This document shows, in pieces, positions 23,911 to 31,767 of a stretch of 42,708 nt of DNA (positions are counted from its first letter, which is position 1; the number at the start of each line of letters is the position of its first letter). The position numbers and the translations under genes were made by a program. The notes under the pieces are model-generated. The model was not told where the DNA came from. It ran no database searches and worked only from the letters and a program-made list of their open reading frames with translations. The DNA comes from a virus. The stretch spans positions 1 through 42,708 of IMG/VR virus record IMGVR_UViG_3300007960_000047. One strand, 5' to 3'.

Positions 23911-25008
23911 TTAAGCCTTCTTGAAGGCCGTGACCAGTTCGGGCTTGAGGGTACCGCCACCGATCCACACCTTGGCACGGATCAGTTCGTTGTCGGTACG
24001 GCTGGGAGTCTCGACCTTGACAGTCGGACCCATCTTGCTGACGAAACCGATCGCATCACCCTTGAACAGCAGAGCCGAAACGTTGGTTGCGTCAAGGTTA
24101 CGGTTCTCACCGCTGACCGCAGCCTGCGGGTTGCCCGCGCTGGTCCAGTTCTGAGCGAAGCCGGTGCTACCACGGGCCGCACCATTCCACAGACCGTGCT
24201 TCCAGATGGAGACACCGTTGTAACGGAGCGGGGTGTTGTAGTCGTAGTACTCAGAGATCGACAGCGGGTTGCTGTTGATGTTCATGTCGGCGTAGATCGA
24301 CACGTTACCAGCGGTGCTGGAACCCGACGAGATGAGGGTGTCGAGCTTGAACAGTTCCTGCCACAGCTTGGGGCTGACAACGCAGTTCAGGCCGGTGGCG
24401 GGGATACCTTCGTTCTCCAGAGCCACGACGTAGTCGTCAATGTAGCCGAGGAGCAACTGGGCACCGGCGAGGTCTTCGGTCACGTCAGTCGGGTGGTCGA
24501 TGGCATCGGTCTGGGCGAAGTCGCCAGCCGTCCAGTCGTAGGAACCACGGTAGAACGACGCATCAGCGTTGCTGTCAGCGGTCGTCTCCGCAGCAGCGTA
24601 CAGCATCTTGAGGGTTTCAACCTCGACCCACGACGACAGGGCATCAGCCATCTGCACCGTGTACTGGGCACGGACAGCGGGCACCTGCTCGATCATGGTG
24701 ACGAGATCCTCGTACTCCACACCGGTCGCCTGCGGGCGATCGTCGAGGTGGATGGTACGGTACGCCTGATCCATGTCAAGACCGTAGAACGAGTCACCGA
24801 AGTTGTGCTTGTAGGAACCAATGCGACCGGTGATCATGAATCGCTTGCTGGTGCCGGAGTCGATCATCTGCTGCTGAACCATCCGGTTCACGAACAGGTT
24901 GTACTGGTACTGAGCCTGAACCTCAGGCGCATAAGTATCAATGAACAGATCGTAACGGGTAGGAGACGCCTGCGTTGCGTCACCAAAGGGGTTTACTTGA
25001 TTGGCCAT
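23911..25008 (-). CDS. major capsid protein (T7 gp10-like)
   Basis: The 365-residue head shell protein (T7 gp10A: 345). It has the family layout: a short N-terminal arm, YAPEVQAQYQYNLFVNRMVQQQ, the FMITGRIGSYKH loop, DLVTMIEQVPAVRAQYTVQMADALS spine-like helix, and GLNCVVSPKLWQELFKLD followed by beta strands. It lies after scaffold and portal, with AGGAG six bases upstream of the start, a strong site suited to high expression. A 213-nt untranslated spacer with a GTAGTGGC/GCTGCTAC hairpin separates it from the scaffold gene; I see no clear promoter there. Confidence 0.93.
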   Translation of the reverse strand: MANQVNPFGDATQASPTRYDLFIDTYAPEVQAQYQYNLFVNRMVQQQMIDSGTSKRFMITGRIGSYKHNFGDSFYGLDMDQAYRTIHLDDRPQATGVEYEDLVTMIEQVPAVRAQYTVQMADALSSWVEVETLKMLYAAAETTADSNADASFYRGSYDWTAGDFAQTDAIDHPTDVTEDLAGAQLLLGYIDDYVVALENEGIPATGLNCVVSPKLWQELFKLDTLISSGSSTAGNVSIYADMNINSNPLSISEYYDYNTPLRYNGVSIWKHGLWNGAARGSTGFAQNWTSAGNPQAAVSGENRNLDATNVSALLFKGDAIGFVSKMGPTVKVETPSRTDNELIRAKVWIGGGTLKPELVTAFKKA

Positions 25009-25221
25009 AGTATTCTCCTAAATGGCAATTTTCCGAACAAGAAAACTACACTCCAGGCGAATCTGGTTGTTCTGGGTTATTCCGTAGGAGTCCCAGAGTC
25101 CTCATCTGTAGTCTGCACTGTGGTTGCTGGGGTCCGTAGAGCCATGCGAGACAGTGTCAGGGAGTGGGGAAAGACAAAGCACCGTAGCAGCGTTAGCCAC
25201 TACGATGCAAAGATAGAGAAG

Positions 25222-26037
25222 TTATCGTTGGCGAGCAGCAATCTCCGCACCACGGCGGACACGCTCTCGTACTTCACGCTGATACTCCGGGTCTGTGCGG
25301 AACCGGGGGTCAGCCATCGCCCTCGTAGTCTCAGGACTGTTGGGGAGCAGATAAGGTTGATGCGTCACGGCAGTGGGAACGCTGTTTGGTGCAGCAGAGG
25401 GCTCACCAGAGTCAACCATACCGCCTTCCTTACGCATACGTGCGACCGCAGCCTCGATCACAAACTCATACTTACCGGGGTCGTTAAGATCACCGGCTAC
25501 CTGTGGCATGTTCTGTGCGATGTACTGCTGCACGGCTTCCCAGTTCTCTTTACCACCGACCAGAGACTCCGCTTTCTCGCGGTAGTACTGCTGGGCAACG
25601 GACATGAGTTGGTTCAGGGTGGCGAAGTGAGACTCTAGAGCCTCCTTGGGTACACCAGCCTTGTCCATGACAGAGATAAAGTCCTTATCAAACTCACCCT
25701 TCTCTGCGTCATACAGTTCGTTGACCGGTCGTGACCAGTCAAACTGCGGGGTGTTATCGGTAGGCTCAGGCTCCGCATCGGTCGGCTCAGGTTCAGGCTC
25801 AGTGGGAGTCTCCTCCTGCTTCTGAGGCTGCTGCTTGAGGCGAGTGAGTTCGGCCTGTAGTTCCTTGTAACTGTTGACGAGATCATCCTGAGACTTGAAT
25901 GAGGTGCCGGGAATGGTGGTGTCAGCCTGTCCGGGGACGCTGCCGTCGATCGGATTAGGCTGGGGAGTAGGGGCAGGCATAGCCGGGGCGGCATGAACCT
26001 GTTCGGCACCGGTGGGGGCGGGGTGAATATCAGACAT
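25222..26037 (-). CDS. capsid assembly scaffolding protein (T7 gp9-like)
   Basis: A 271-residue acidic, Pro/Glu/Gln-rich protein (T7 gp9: 307) that directs shell assembly and then leaves the head. There is a Pro/Ala-rich disordered start, FKSQDDLVNSYKELQAELTRLKQQ coiled coil (about 47-72), an acidic TEPEPEPTDAEPEPTD tract, a helical middle (KAGVPKEALESHFATLNQLM; ENWEAVQQYIAQNM) and a basic C-terminus (EYQREVRERVRRGAE), which in this family contacts the capsid protein. AAGGAG lies five bases upstream. It lies between portal and capsid as in T7. Confidence 0.9.
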   Translation of the reverse strand: MSDIHPAPTGAEQVHAAPAMPAPTPQPNPIDGSVPGQADTTIPGTSFKSQDDLVNSYKELQAELTRLKQQPQKQEETPTEPEPEPTDAEPEPTDNTPQFDWSRPVNELYDAEKGEFDKDFISVMDKAGVPKEALESHFATLNQLMSVAQQYYREKAESLVGGKENWEAVQQYIAQNMPQVAGDLNDPGKYEFVIEAAVARMRKEGGMVDSGEPSAAPNSVPTAVTHQPYLLPNSPETTRAMADPRFRTDPEYQREVRERVRRGAEIAARQR

Positions 26038-26046
26038 TTAGGCTCC

Positions 26047-27630
26047 TTACTGTTGATTCCTTGCTTGATCCTCGATCACACGGCCACCCGTCTGGATAGC
26101 CTGCTGTGCAACCTGTTGCTGTAGAGCAGCCTGCTGCTGGGCCTCTGCCCTAGCCTGCTGTTCCTCTTCACTATACTGCAATTCTTCGGGGTTCAGACCA
26201 GACGACACCATCAACTTACTGAGGATGTTGTCAAAGTTCAGACTCTGGACACTCTCGGGTGGCATAGCCTGCAACACACCAAGCAGTGACTGAAGTCTGG
26301 CACCCTCCAACTGTCGTCCAAGCGCATCCAGACCAGTCTTGATCTCCAGTCTGCCGACCTGTTCCAGTAGGTCGAAGTTCTCTTTAGGCCACGTACCCTT
26401 CTTCTTCTCAATCTCCATGCTGCGGAGGACAACCGGACGCTGGATCTGCTGAGCAATGCTGCCCAGTACGTTACCCAGTGTCTGTTCCATTTCCTGTACC
26501 GCCTGCTGGATCTGGTACGCAGTCACTCGTTCACCTGTCAGGCTACGAGCGGTGTCCGCCAGGAACACCCTAGACAGTTTCTCCTCACTCATCTGCACAC
26601 TGGCGGCCAGAGCCTGCAACTGTGAGTTGAGCGGGGGTGTCAGCCAGAAGACATCTTCCTGACGGGCGGTGATAACGTCCATGTTGCGGATGTCTTCGTG
26701 GTCGATATCCTCTGGACGAGTGATACCCGTGGGGTCCACAGCGGGGTGGACACGGGAGATGGCGGCGGCAGACTCAACGAGTGCCTTGGTCAGCATCTCC
26801 AGACTACGGATCTCACCCCAGTTGGTTTCAACCAGTGATCGACCGTAGTCCTCGGCGTGTACACGGGACCAGTTGATATGGTAGTAGGGACTGTTTGTGT
26901 AGGTCTTACCGGATTCGTAGGTTTCACACCTGAATTCCTTGGTAACGTCCCACTTCTTGGTAGACACATTCCACATCAGTTTGGTGAAGTGTGCCTCCAG
27001 TCGTCCATTCTCCATCATCAACGCAGACTTACGCTTGCCCCCGTTGAGAGAGGCAAGGTTGTCAGGCAGAAGGTCAGGCTCCAGCCAGTCACGGACGATC
27101 AGTTCGGCAATCTTACCGGCAGCGTCACGCCGGAGGACAAAGTCAGACACCGGGTAGACCCGGAAGTCATACTCATCACTCTGGTACATGAGACTGTCAG
27201 CCAGCACGATAGCGTTGAGCACGACATTGTGCAGTGCCTGTCGGTAGTTGCTGGCCTCCAGCCGGTTGGCTAGCCAGAACTCTGTCTGGATACCCACGTT
27301 CCTAGCACCACTCATCTCCTCTGGTGAGAACACAGGGATCTGCGGGATGTTCCAGTTAAAGAACGGGATGTTGTTCAGCGGATAGATAGCAGCTACAATC
27401 TTACTGGTCAACTGCTCACACAGTACAGACACAGTAGAGGAATACTTCTCGGTCAGTAGATCCTGATCGCTGTAGTATTCGTACTCAGGCAACAGTCCAG
27501 CGTTGACATACGCTGCCATCTCCCTGAGATATTCCATCTTGGTAGAGCGAGCATTGTTCAACAGCCTGAAGCGTTCCTCCAGTGTGGACGCATTGTTCAG
27601 GATCTCTGCGGTTGGGAACGAGTAGGCCAT
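26047..27630 (-). CDS. portal (head-tail connector) protein, T7 gp8-like
   Basis: A 527-residue protein (T7 gp8: 536) forming the dodecameric DNA channel to which terminase and tail bind. It has the T7-type portal pattern: LEERFRLLNNARSTKMEYLREMAAYV, LLTEKYSSTVSVLCEQLTSKI, PFFNWNIP, a long helix EMEQTLGNVLGSIAQQIQRPVV and a Gln/Ala-rich C-terminal helix (QQQAALQQQVAQQAIQ). GGAGG lies seven bases upstream of the start. It is preceded by the small 63-residue protein and followed by the scaffold gene. Confidence 0.94.
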   Translation of the reverse strand: MAYSFPTAEILNNASTLEERFRLLNNARSTKMEYLREMAAYVNAGLLPEYEYYSDQDLLTEKYSSTVSVLCEQLTSKIVAAIYPLNNIPFFNWNIPQIPVFSPEEMSGARNVGIQTEFWLANRLEASNYRQALHNVVLNAIVLADSLMYQSDEYDFRVYPVSDFVLRRDAAGKIAELIVRDWLEPDLLPDNLASLNGGKRKSALMMENGRLEAHFTKLMWNVSTKKWDVTKEFRCETYESGKTYTNSPYYHINWSRVHAEDYGRSLVETNWGEIRSLEMLTKALVESAAAISRVHPAVDPTGITRPEDIDHEDIRNMDVITARQEDVFWLTPPLNSQLQALAASVQMSEEKLSRVFLADTARSLTGERVTAYQIQQAVQEMEQTLGNVLGSIAQQIQRPVVLRSMEIEKKKGTWPKENFDLLEQVGRLEIKTGLDALGRQLEGARLQSLLGVLQAMPPESVQSLNFDNILSKLMVSSGLNPEELQYSEEEQQARAEAQQQAALQQQVAQQAIQTGGRVIEDQARNQQ

Positions 27631-27633
27631 AGG

Positions 27634-27825
27634 TTAGCCTCCAGTTCCGGGGATACCCAAACCGGTAGACACCAGCAGGCTACGCACACCTCGTCGGTTC
27701 TGTGCCATACGACGCTGCCGTTGGATACCGTACATCTCGCTCTTCTCTTCCTCTAGTCGCTGTTGTGCGATCTCTTCATTTGTGGGCTGCGGCGGGGGAG
27801 CCGGGGCACTGCCTCCGAAACTCAT
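27634..27825 (-). CDS. small protein upstream of portal, 63 aa
   Basis: Starts MSFGGSAPAPPPQPTNEEIA, a Pro-rich segment, then a charged helix (QQRLEEEKSEMYGIQRQRRM) and ends LVSTGLGIPGTGG. Short proteins of this plan commonly lie just before the portal in T7-like phages, where T7 has the tail-assembly gene 7.3; relation to gp7.3 is not demonstrated. The ATG overlaps the upstream stop (ATGA) and GGAG lies seven bases upstream. Confidence 0.6.
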   Translation of the reverse strand: MSFGGSAPAPPPQPTNEEIAQQRLEEEKSEMYGIQRQRRMAQNRRGVRSLLVSTGLGIPGTGG

Positions 27826-28088
27826 GTGTCATCTCCTTTGCGTAGGAAGGTTAGTGGAGTGTCTGGCTTCACCGGAAGTTCATCACGGTTGTCAGCCAAC
27901 GCATACATACGGGCAAGCAGGGCACCGCTGGCCCTCACCTTACCTTGCAAATACTGAATCTGGTTGGAATCCTCCGGGCCAGACGACAATAGATCCTTCT
28001 CCCAAGCAATCATAAGCGTGAGAAGTTCCTTGTACAGGCTCGGTGAGACGTAGTGTCTCTCGGAGGAGTTCGTCTGGTGTTCTCGCAT
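27822..28088 (-). CDS. hypothetical protein, 88 aa, overlapping papain-like gene
   Basis: A helical, charged protein: VSPSLYKELLTLMIAWEKDLL, then QIQYLQGKVRASGALLARMYALAD, a YLxGKV-type segment often seen in small phage proteins near portal genes. The start at 28088 has AGGAG nine bases upstream, a strong site. This makes a 149-nt overlap in another frame with the end of the 174-residue gene. An internal Met at 28013 would shorten the overlap but has a worse site. Function unknown. Confidence 0.55.
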   Translation of the reverse strand: MREHQTNSSERHYVSPSLYKELLTLMIAWEKDLLSSGPEDSNQIQYLQGKVRASGALLARMYALADNRDELPVKPDTPLTFLRKGDDT

Positions 28089-28464
28089 TACATTCTACTC
28101 CTATGTTCCTCAGGAACTGTCGTCCTCCCCACACACAGGTGACTGCGTTGGGAATGGACACGCTGTCTTTGACTTCCCTAGCCATCGCACGGAGGTTGTA
28201 TTCCAACCCTGCGACTATCCCAGTGGTAGCCTTATGTATATCTGTAGTCACGTTGGGAAACTCTACGGAAATGAACGGAGGAAGCCTGTCCATGAACTCT
28301 TCTGCGTCGTACCAACAGGTAGACCCATGTAGATCACAGTTGTAGACTAGGTTGTTTATCCACAGTGCTGTATGTCCGAATACCTGACCGGAGGCACGGC
28401 GGTAGGGCATGTTCTGTGGTGTCCTCGGGTAGTAGAGAAAACCGATGTAGTGACCCTTCTCCAT
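27940..28464 (-). CDS. possible permuted papain-like (NlpC/P60-type) protein, 174 aa
   Basis: The first gene after the promoter near 28490. An early FGHTALWINN (His31) and a later SIPNAVTCVWGGRQFL (Cys110) give the His-before-Cys order of circularly permuted papain-like enzymes (NlpC/P60 YiiX-like, LRAT-like). Such proteins cleave peptide or acyl bonds, and a cell-wall or lysis role would be plausible since no other lysin is recognised. The call rests on two motifs only. It has no signal peptide. The last 50 codons are overlapped by the next gene. A weak GGGGTAA-type leader precedes the start. Confidence 0.45.
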   Translation of the reverse strand: MEKGHYIGFLYYPRTPQNMPYRRASGQVFGHTALWINNLVYNCDLHGSTCWYDAEEFMDRLPPFISVEFPNVTTDIHKATTGIVAGLEYNLRAMAREVKDSVSIPNAVTCVWGGRQFLRNIGVECNARTPDELLRETLRLTEPVQGTSHAYDCLGEGSIVVWPGGFQPDSVFAR

Positions 28465-28481
28465 ACTTTACCCCCCCTTAG

Positions 28482-28505
28482 GGTTATCCTATAGTTGGAT
28501 AATTT
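28482..28505 (-). promoter_or_regulatory. T7-like phage promoter upstream of structural genes
   Basis: On the minus strand AACTATAGGA (28496-28487) matches the ten-base core of the two other sites and the CTATAGG of T7 promoters. It is embedded in a palindrome (TTATCC...GGATAA). It lies just after the terminator that closes the replication genes and about 20 nt before the 174-residue gene, so it would start the structural transcript. Confidence 0.65.
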
Positions 28506-28510
28506 GTGCT

Positions 28511-28547
28511 GAAAGTCCTGACAGGGGTGCGTAACTCCTGCCAGGAC
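28511..28547 (-). terminator. terminator-like hairpin after exonuclease gene
   Basis: On the minus strand GTCCTGGCAGG pairs with CCTGTCAGGAC (one mismatch) across an 11-nt loop and is followed by TTTC. The weak U-tract suggests partial termination. It separates the replication operon from the promoter near 28490. Confidence 0.55.
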
Positions 28548-28553
28548 AGTGGT

Positions 28554-29231
28554 TTAGTCGTCCTCTGCTCGCATGATCCGGCTACAGGACCGCATTGTCC
28601 AGCAGTACTCCGTAGTGTAGCCCTTTTCTGCGTACCAATCTGTCACAATGGATGTTGCTTCAGCGGGCGTACGGCAGCCGCTGAGGCGTTTCAGTGCTTT
28701 GGCTGGTCCAACCCCCACTATGCCTCGAAATCCATCTGTCGCGTCGCCTGAGGCCCACTGGACGTGCTCCAGTAGCCACGCCTCATTCTCACGGACGTGG
28801 AAGGGGCACTTGGACTTGTCAGGGTTGTAGTGCCAGCCGGGAATCTGCTGTAGATCCTTGTCGATCGTCACGATAATAGGTACTTCTACCGACTCAGTGG
28901 TGGCTAGGATACCCATGACATCGTCAGCCTCCAGTCCCTCTCGTTCCTCCACCTCATACATGACACGGAGGTAGTCTTTGACATTGTCCAGATAGGTGGG
29001 ACGGGACTGGTCCTTACGGTTGGACTTGTAGTCGGGGAACGAATCGTACCGGTAGGATCGGCCAAGTGAAAGACACATCTTGAAACTGTCGGCACCGCTA
29101 CCGGATACCCACTCACTGGTGATCTTGTCGGCTAGCATGATAGCAAACCGTTCGTTCTCCGTCTGTGCATCCGTGGCTGCGGCTGCCTTGTACGCGATGA
29201 TGTCACCGTCAAGCAGAGCGACCGTCTTCAT
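28554..29231 (-). CDS. 5'-3' exonuclease, FEN/T7 gp6-like
   Basis: A 225-residue structure-specific 5' nuclease that in T7 degrades host DNA and removes RNA primers. Metal-binding acidic residues are in the usual order: LLDGD (D8, D10), DYKSNRK, GLEADD (E101, D103, D104), DKDLQQ (D124, D126) and the helix-hairpin-helix region with SGDATDGFRGIVGVGPAKAL (D163, D166). The Met at 29231 fits the family N-terminus, but its AAGGA is too close; an ATG at 29258 with GGAG 13 bases upstream is an alternative. It overlaps the dATP/dGTP hydrolase gene and is the last replication gene before a terminator. Confidence 0.9.
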   Translation of the reverse strand: MKTVALLDGDIIAYKAAAATDAQTENERFAIMLADKITSEWVSGSGADSFKMCLSLGRSYRYDSFPDYKSNRKDQSRPTYLDNVKDYLRVMYEVEEREGLEADDVMGILATTESVEVPIIVTIDKDLQQIPGWHYNPDKSKCPFHVRENEAWLLEHVQWASGDATDGFRGIVGVGPAKALKRLSGCRTPAEATSIVTDWYAEKGYTTEYCWTMRSCSRIMRAEDD

Positions 29232-29562
29232 ATCCTTGGTTAAACTTGGGGCGATCATCAAAGTCTGGGTTCTCCTTTACGGTGTGCAGCATGAACATGA
29301 CGTTGCAGAGGGCAGCAGCAAGGTGGTCCTCACTGGTGTCCCCCATCCAGAATTGCTGGAGGTGACGCAGACAGGAGTCATAGCAGGCTGAGACGTTCAT
29401 TCCCTTCTCCCAGTTGCGGTCACCATAGTGTACTGCTCCCTCCTCCAGTCGTTTAGCCAAGGCAAGCAGGGCATGAGGACTGATCAGGTCAAACCTACCC
29501 TTGCCGGTACGGTCGTCACGCACGGCACCGGAGTCAAACACACGCTTGTCAGTGACACTCAC
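29209..29562 (-). CDS. MazG-like dATP/dGTP diphosphohydrolase (DUF5664 type)
   Basis: A 117-residue helical protein with the pattern RVFDSGAVRDDRTGKGRFDL, ALLALAKRLEEGAVHYGDRNW and HLAAALCNVMFML of the phage family annotated as dATP/dGTP diphosphohydrolase (DUF5664), related in fold to MazG pyrophosphatases. Metal would be bound by the helix acids (EE.., ED in GDTSEDHLA). It probably adjusts purine dNTP levels or cleans up toxic nucleotides. The GTG at 29562 is chosen because AAGGA lies six bases upstream; an ATG at 29592 is possible but lacks a site. It overlaps the DNA polymerase end by 14 nt. Confidence 0.75.
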   Translation of the reverse strand: MSVTDKRVFDSGAVRDDRTGKGRFDLISPHALLALAKRLEEGAVHYGDRNWEKGMNVSACYDSCLRHLQQFWMGDTSEDHLAAALCNVMFMLHTVKENPDFDDRPKFNQGYEDGRSA

Positions 29563-31327
29563 ACCAGTTCCTTCCAACTTTGTATTCCCCATCCAGTCTA
29601 ATCCTCAGGTTGTAGTGTTCACCGGCAGCGGTAATACTGTCAGCGAACAGTTGTCCAATACTCTCGGCAATCTCAGGCTCACACTCAAACTGTTGTTCGT
29701 CATGGATTGCTAGCAGCAGTGCCCAGCGTCCACCGTGTGGTCCGTATAGGGACACAGCGTTCTTGTAGAACAAAGACAGGGCACGCTTCATCACGATAGC
29801 CTCACCACTCATCAGCAGGCTGTTCAGTGCCCGGTAGTCCTGACGGATAGGGATGTGCCTACCGTCCAGACCAACGATGTGACCACGGGCAGCCTGAGAC
29901 TTGAGTACCTGTTCCAGTCTAGCCAACGCAGGCAGTGACTCACGGAACCTAGCCTTCAGTCGCTTACCCTCGGCTGGTCCCTTGCCGGTAATGGTACCGA
30001 TCTTAGCGTCACCAGCACCGAACAGGTAGCCGTAGAAGAATGTCTTCGCGTTGTCACGGGTGGGTAGACCAGCCATCTCTTGGTTATGCGTGTGGATGTC
30101 ACCGTTCAGGATGACCTCGGCATACGCACCGTTGTCATACTGTGCCATGTAGTGGGCCAGCATACGGGCCTGTAGGCCAGATGCGTCACAACCGACCTGT
30201 GCCCAGCCGTCCCGTGGTCCGAAGGACGATCGGCACTCCTCACCGAACGGCTTACCAACCTTGGGCACCTGTGCCATGTTAGGCTCGGAGTGTGACATAC
30301 GGCTAGTCACCGTACCCAACGTGATGACAGACCCATGCACACGACCATCACGGTTGTAGTCAAACCACTGTGCGATCTGCGACAGACGCTTATCGTACAT
30401 GCGGATCTTGTTTAGCAGTTCGGCCTCTGGAAACTTACGGGCCAACTCGTCAACCACACGCTCGTCAGTGGCAGGCTTACCGCTGTCGGTAAACTTGGTG
30501 GGCTTCCAGCCACGACGCTCCATGAAGTGCTTGGCGATGTGGTCACCGCTGCCTGGGTTAAACTCCGTTACGGTCAACTTGTATCTTAGTGGACCATCCC
30601 TAAGTAACGGTCGAATCTTAGCGGGGGCATCAGCCTTGCGACGGTAGCCCTGCATGGTGTCAGGATCGTAGTAGTAGTGCGGGGTCTTGAGCCATGTGAT
30701 CTTGAACCACGGCTTGACCATACGCACCAGTTCCTGTAGTGCGTCATACCGCAGCAGTTCGATCTTGGTCTTGAGATCCTCAGCCACATCGGGGAAGAAC
30801 TCGACACCATTCTGGATCTGCCTGCTGATGATGCTGGCAACCTCATGCTCCAGAGACATGGCACTGGCGAATGGCTTGACCTTAGGCAACAGGTGCTGGT
30901 AGATCTTAGCCGTGAGTGCTACGTCCTGTCGGCAGTAGGTCAGCATCTCTTGGGAGAACGCAGAGAAGTCGTGAAACTCCAGCTTGTTGCTGCCTAGGTA
31001 CTTGCCCCACGCCTCCAGACTGTGCCCACCCACCGGGTTGGACTGCCGGTCAGGGTACAGCAGGCGTGACATGAGGATTGTGTCGTAACTCGGAGGCAAC
31101 TTGCGTCCGTTACCCAGCAGTTTCTCTACCACAGGGTCGTCGAACATGCGACAGTTGTGTCCGATCAGGCGATCGGCAGAACACAGGTGGTCAAAGGCTT
31201 GGTCCATGTTGTCAGGCGTGAACTCCCGAACCTCACCAGTCTGGATATCCTGCGTCACAATGCAGTAGATAGTAGTAGCATCCAGTAGTAGGTTGTCTGC
31301 CTCGACATCGTAGACCAGTACCTTCAT
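29549..31327 (-). CDS. DNA polymerase, T7 gp5-like family A with 3'-5' exonuclease
   Basis: The replicative polymerase, 592 residues (T7 gp5: 704). Proofreading exonuclease motifs: DVE (D7, E9), GHN...D (N58, D63) and YCRQD (Y131, D135). Polymerase motif A is GCDASGLQAR (D381), motif B RDNAKTFFYGYLFGAG (R424, K428, Y432) and motif C IHDE (H542, D543, E544). Tyr432 is at the position of T7 Tyr526 and E. coli Phe762, typical of virulent T7-type enzymes. The ATG follows the upstream stop with no gap and has GGAGG five bases before it. The long T7 thioredoxin-binding insertion seems absent or short, consistent with the smaller size. Confidence 0.97.
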   Translation of the reverse strand: MKVLVYDVEADNLLLDATTIYCIVTQDIQTGEVREFTPDNMDQAFDHLCSADRLIGHNCRMFDDPVVEKLLGNGRKLPPSYDTILMSRLLYPDRQSNPVGGHSLEAWGKYLGSNKLEFHDFSAFSQEMLTYCRQDVALTAKIYQHLLPKVKPFASAMSLEHEVASIISRQIQNGVEFFPDVAEDLKTKIELLRYDALQELVRMVKPWFKITWLKTPHYYYDPDTMQGYRRKADAPAKIRPLLRDGPLRYKLTVTEFNPGSGDHIAKHFMERRGWKPTKFTDSGKPATDERVVDELARKFPEAELLNKIRMYDKRLSQIAQWFDYNRDGRVHGSVITLGTVTSRMSHSEPNMAQVPKVGKPFGEECRSSFGPRDGWAQVGCDASGLQARMLAHYMAQYDNGAYAEVILNGDIHTHNQEMAGLPTRDNAKTFFYGYLFGAGDAKIGTITGKGPAEGKRLKARFRESLPALARLEQVLKSQAARGHIVGLDGRHIPIRQDYRALNSLLMSGEAIVMKRALSLFYKNAVSLYGPHGGRWALLLAIHDEQQFECEPEIAESIGQLFADSITAAGEHYNLRIRLDGEYKVGRNWCECH

Positions 31328-31594
31328 TCATCCCTCCAGTTTATCCAGTTCGTACTCCAACAGTTTGGCTTGCAGATTGGCAACACGGTGGAGAGCATGA
31401 CGCTCAGCCTCCCGTGCCCGTTCCACTTCCTTCCACAGTTCTCGCAACTGGTCAGGATTCGTGGGAGTAGGCTTACGCTGGAGTGCCAGCAGTTGGTCCT
31501 GAATTAGGTTGAACTTGTACAACGGCACAGTATTGTCTTCTACCCACTGTTCGATCATGTTCAGTAGGTCAAAGAGTCCAGGTTCATTGTCCAT
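31328..31594 (-). CDS. hypothetical coiled-coil protein, 88 aa
   Basis: An acidic helical protein: MDNEPGLFDLLNMIEQWVED, a short Pro/Thr linker (RKPTPTNPDQ), then a heptad-like helix (LRELWKEVERAREAERHALH...LQAKLLEYELDKLEG) at about residues 48-88. It starts on the stop of the 57-residue gene (TAATG) and ends directly against the DNA polymerase start. Lying between primase-helicase and polymerase, it may be a replisome accessory, but no family is recognised. Confidence 0.6.
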   Translation of the reverse strand: MDNEPGLFDLLNMIEQWVEDNTVPLYKFNLIQDQLLALQRKPTPTNPDQLRELWKEVERAREAERHALHRVANLQAKLLEYELDKLEG

Positions 31595-31767
31595 TAGTTG
31601 TCCTCCTCTTTAGGTTCTTCTTTCCTCGGTCGTCCAATCCGTTTGGTTTGTGACAACTTCCGCACCTCTGTGGTCAACGCCTCTACCTGTTCAGACAGGG
31701 CGTTGAGTGTAGCCAGAAACTTCAGCGGGTTCTGTGCCGTCAGTGGATCGTGCTTCCAGTCTTTCAT
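31594..31767 (-). CDS. 57-aa protein with coiled coil and AT-hook-like basic tail
   Basis: MKDWKHDPLTAQNPLKFLAT, then a Leu/Val heptad helix (about 20-39) and the basic TKRIGRPRKEE, which has the Arg-Pro core with flanking basic residues of AT-hook minor-groove binders, and an acidic end. It shares TAATG overlaps with both neighbours and GGAGG lies upstream of its start. A small DNA-binding replication accessory is a reasonable guess only. Confidence 0.55.
   Translation of the reverse strand: MKDWKHDPLTAQNPLKFLATLNALSEQVEALTTEVRKLSQTKRIGRPRKEEPKEEDN

Noticed and set aside
24196-25638. 480-codon plus-strand frame across capsid and scaffold genes
   Set aside because: It runs antisense to two well-identified structural genes and has shadow composition with no recognisable domain.
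29209-29562. Sign of a diaminopurine (Z) genome from the dATP/dGTP diphosphohydrolase
   Set aside because: No PurZ-like adenylosuccinate synthetase or DatZ-like dATPase is present; this hydrolase family also occurs in ordinary phages.
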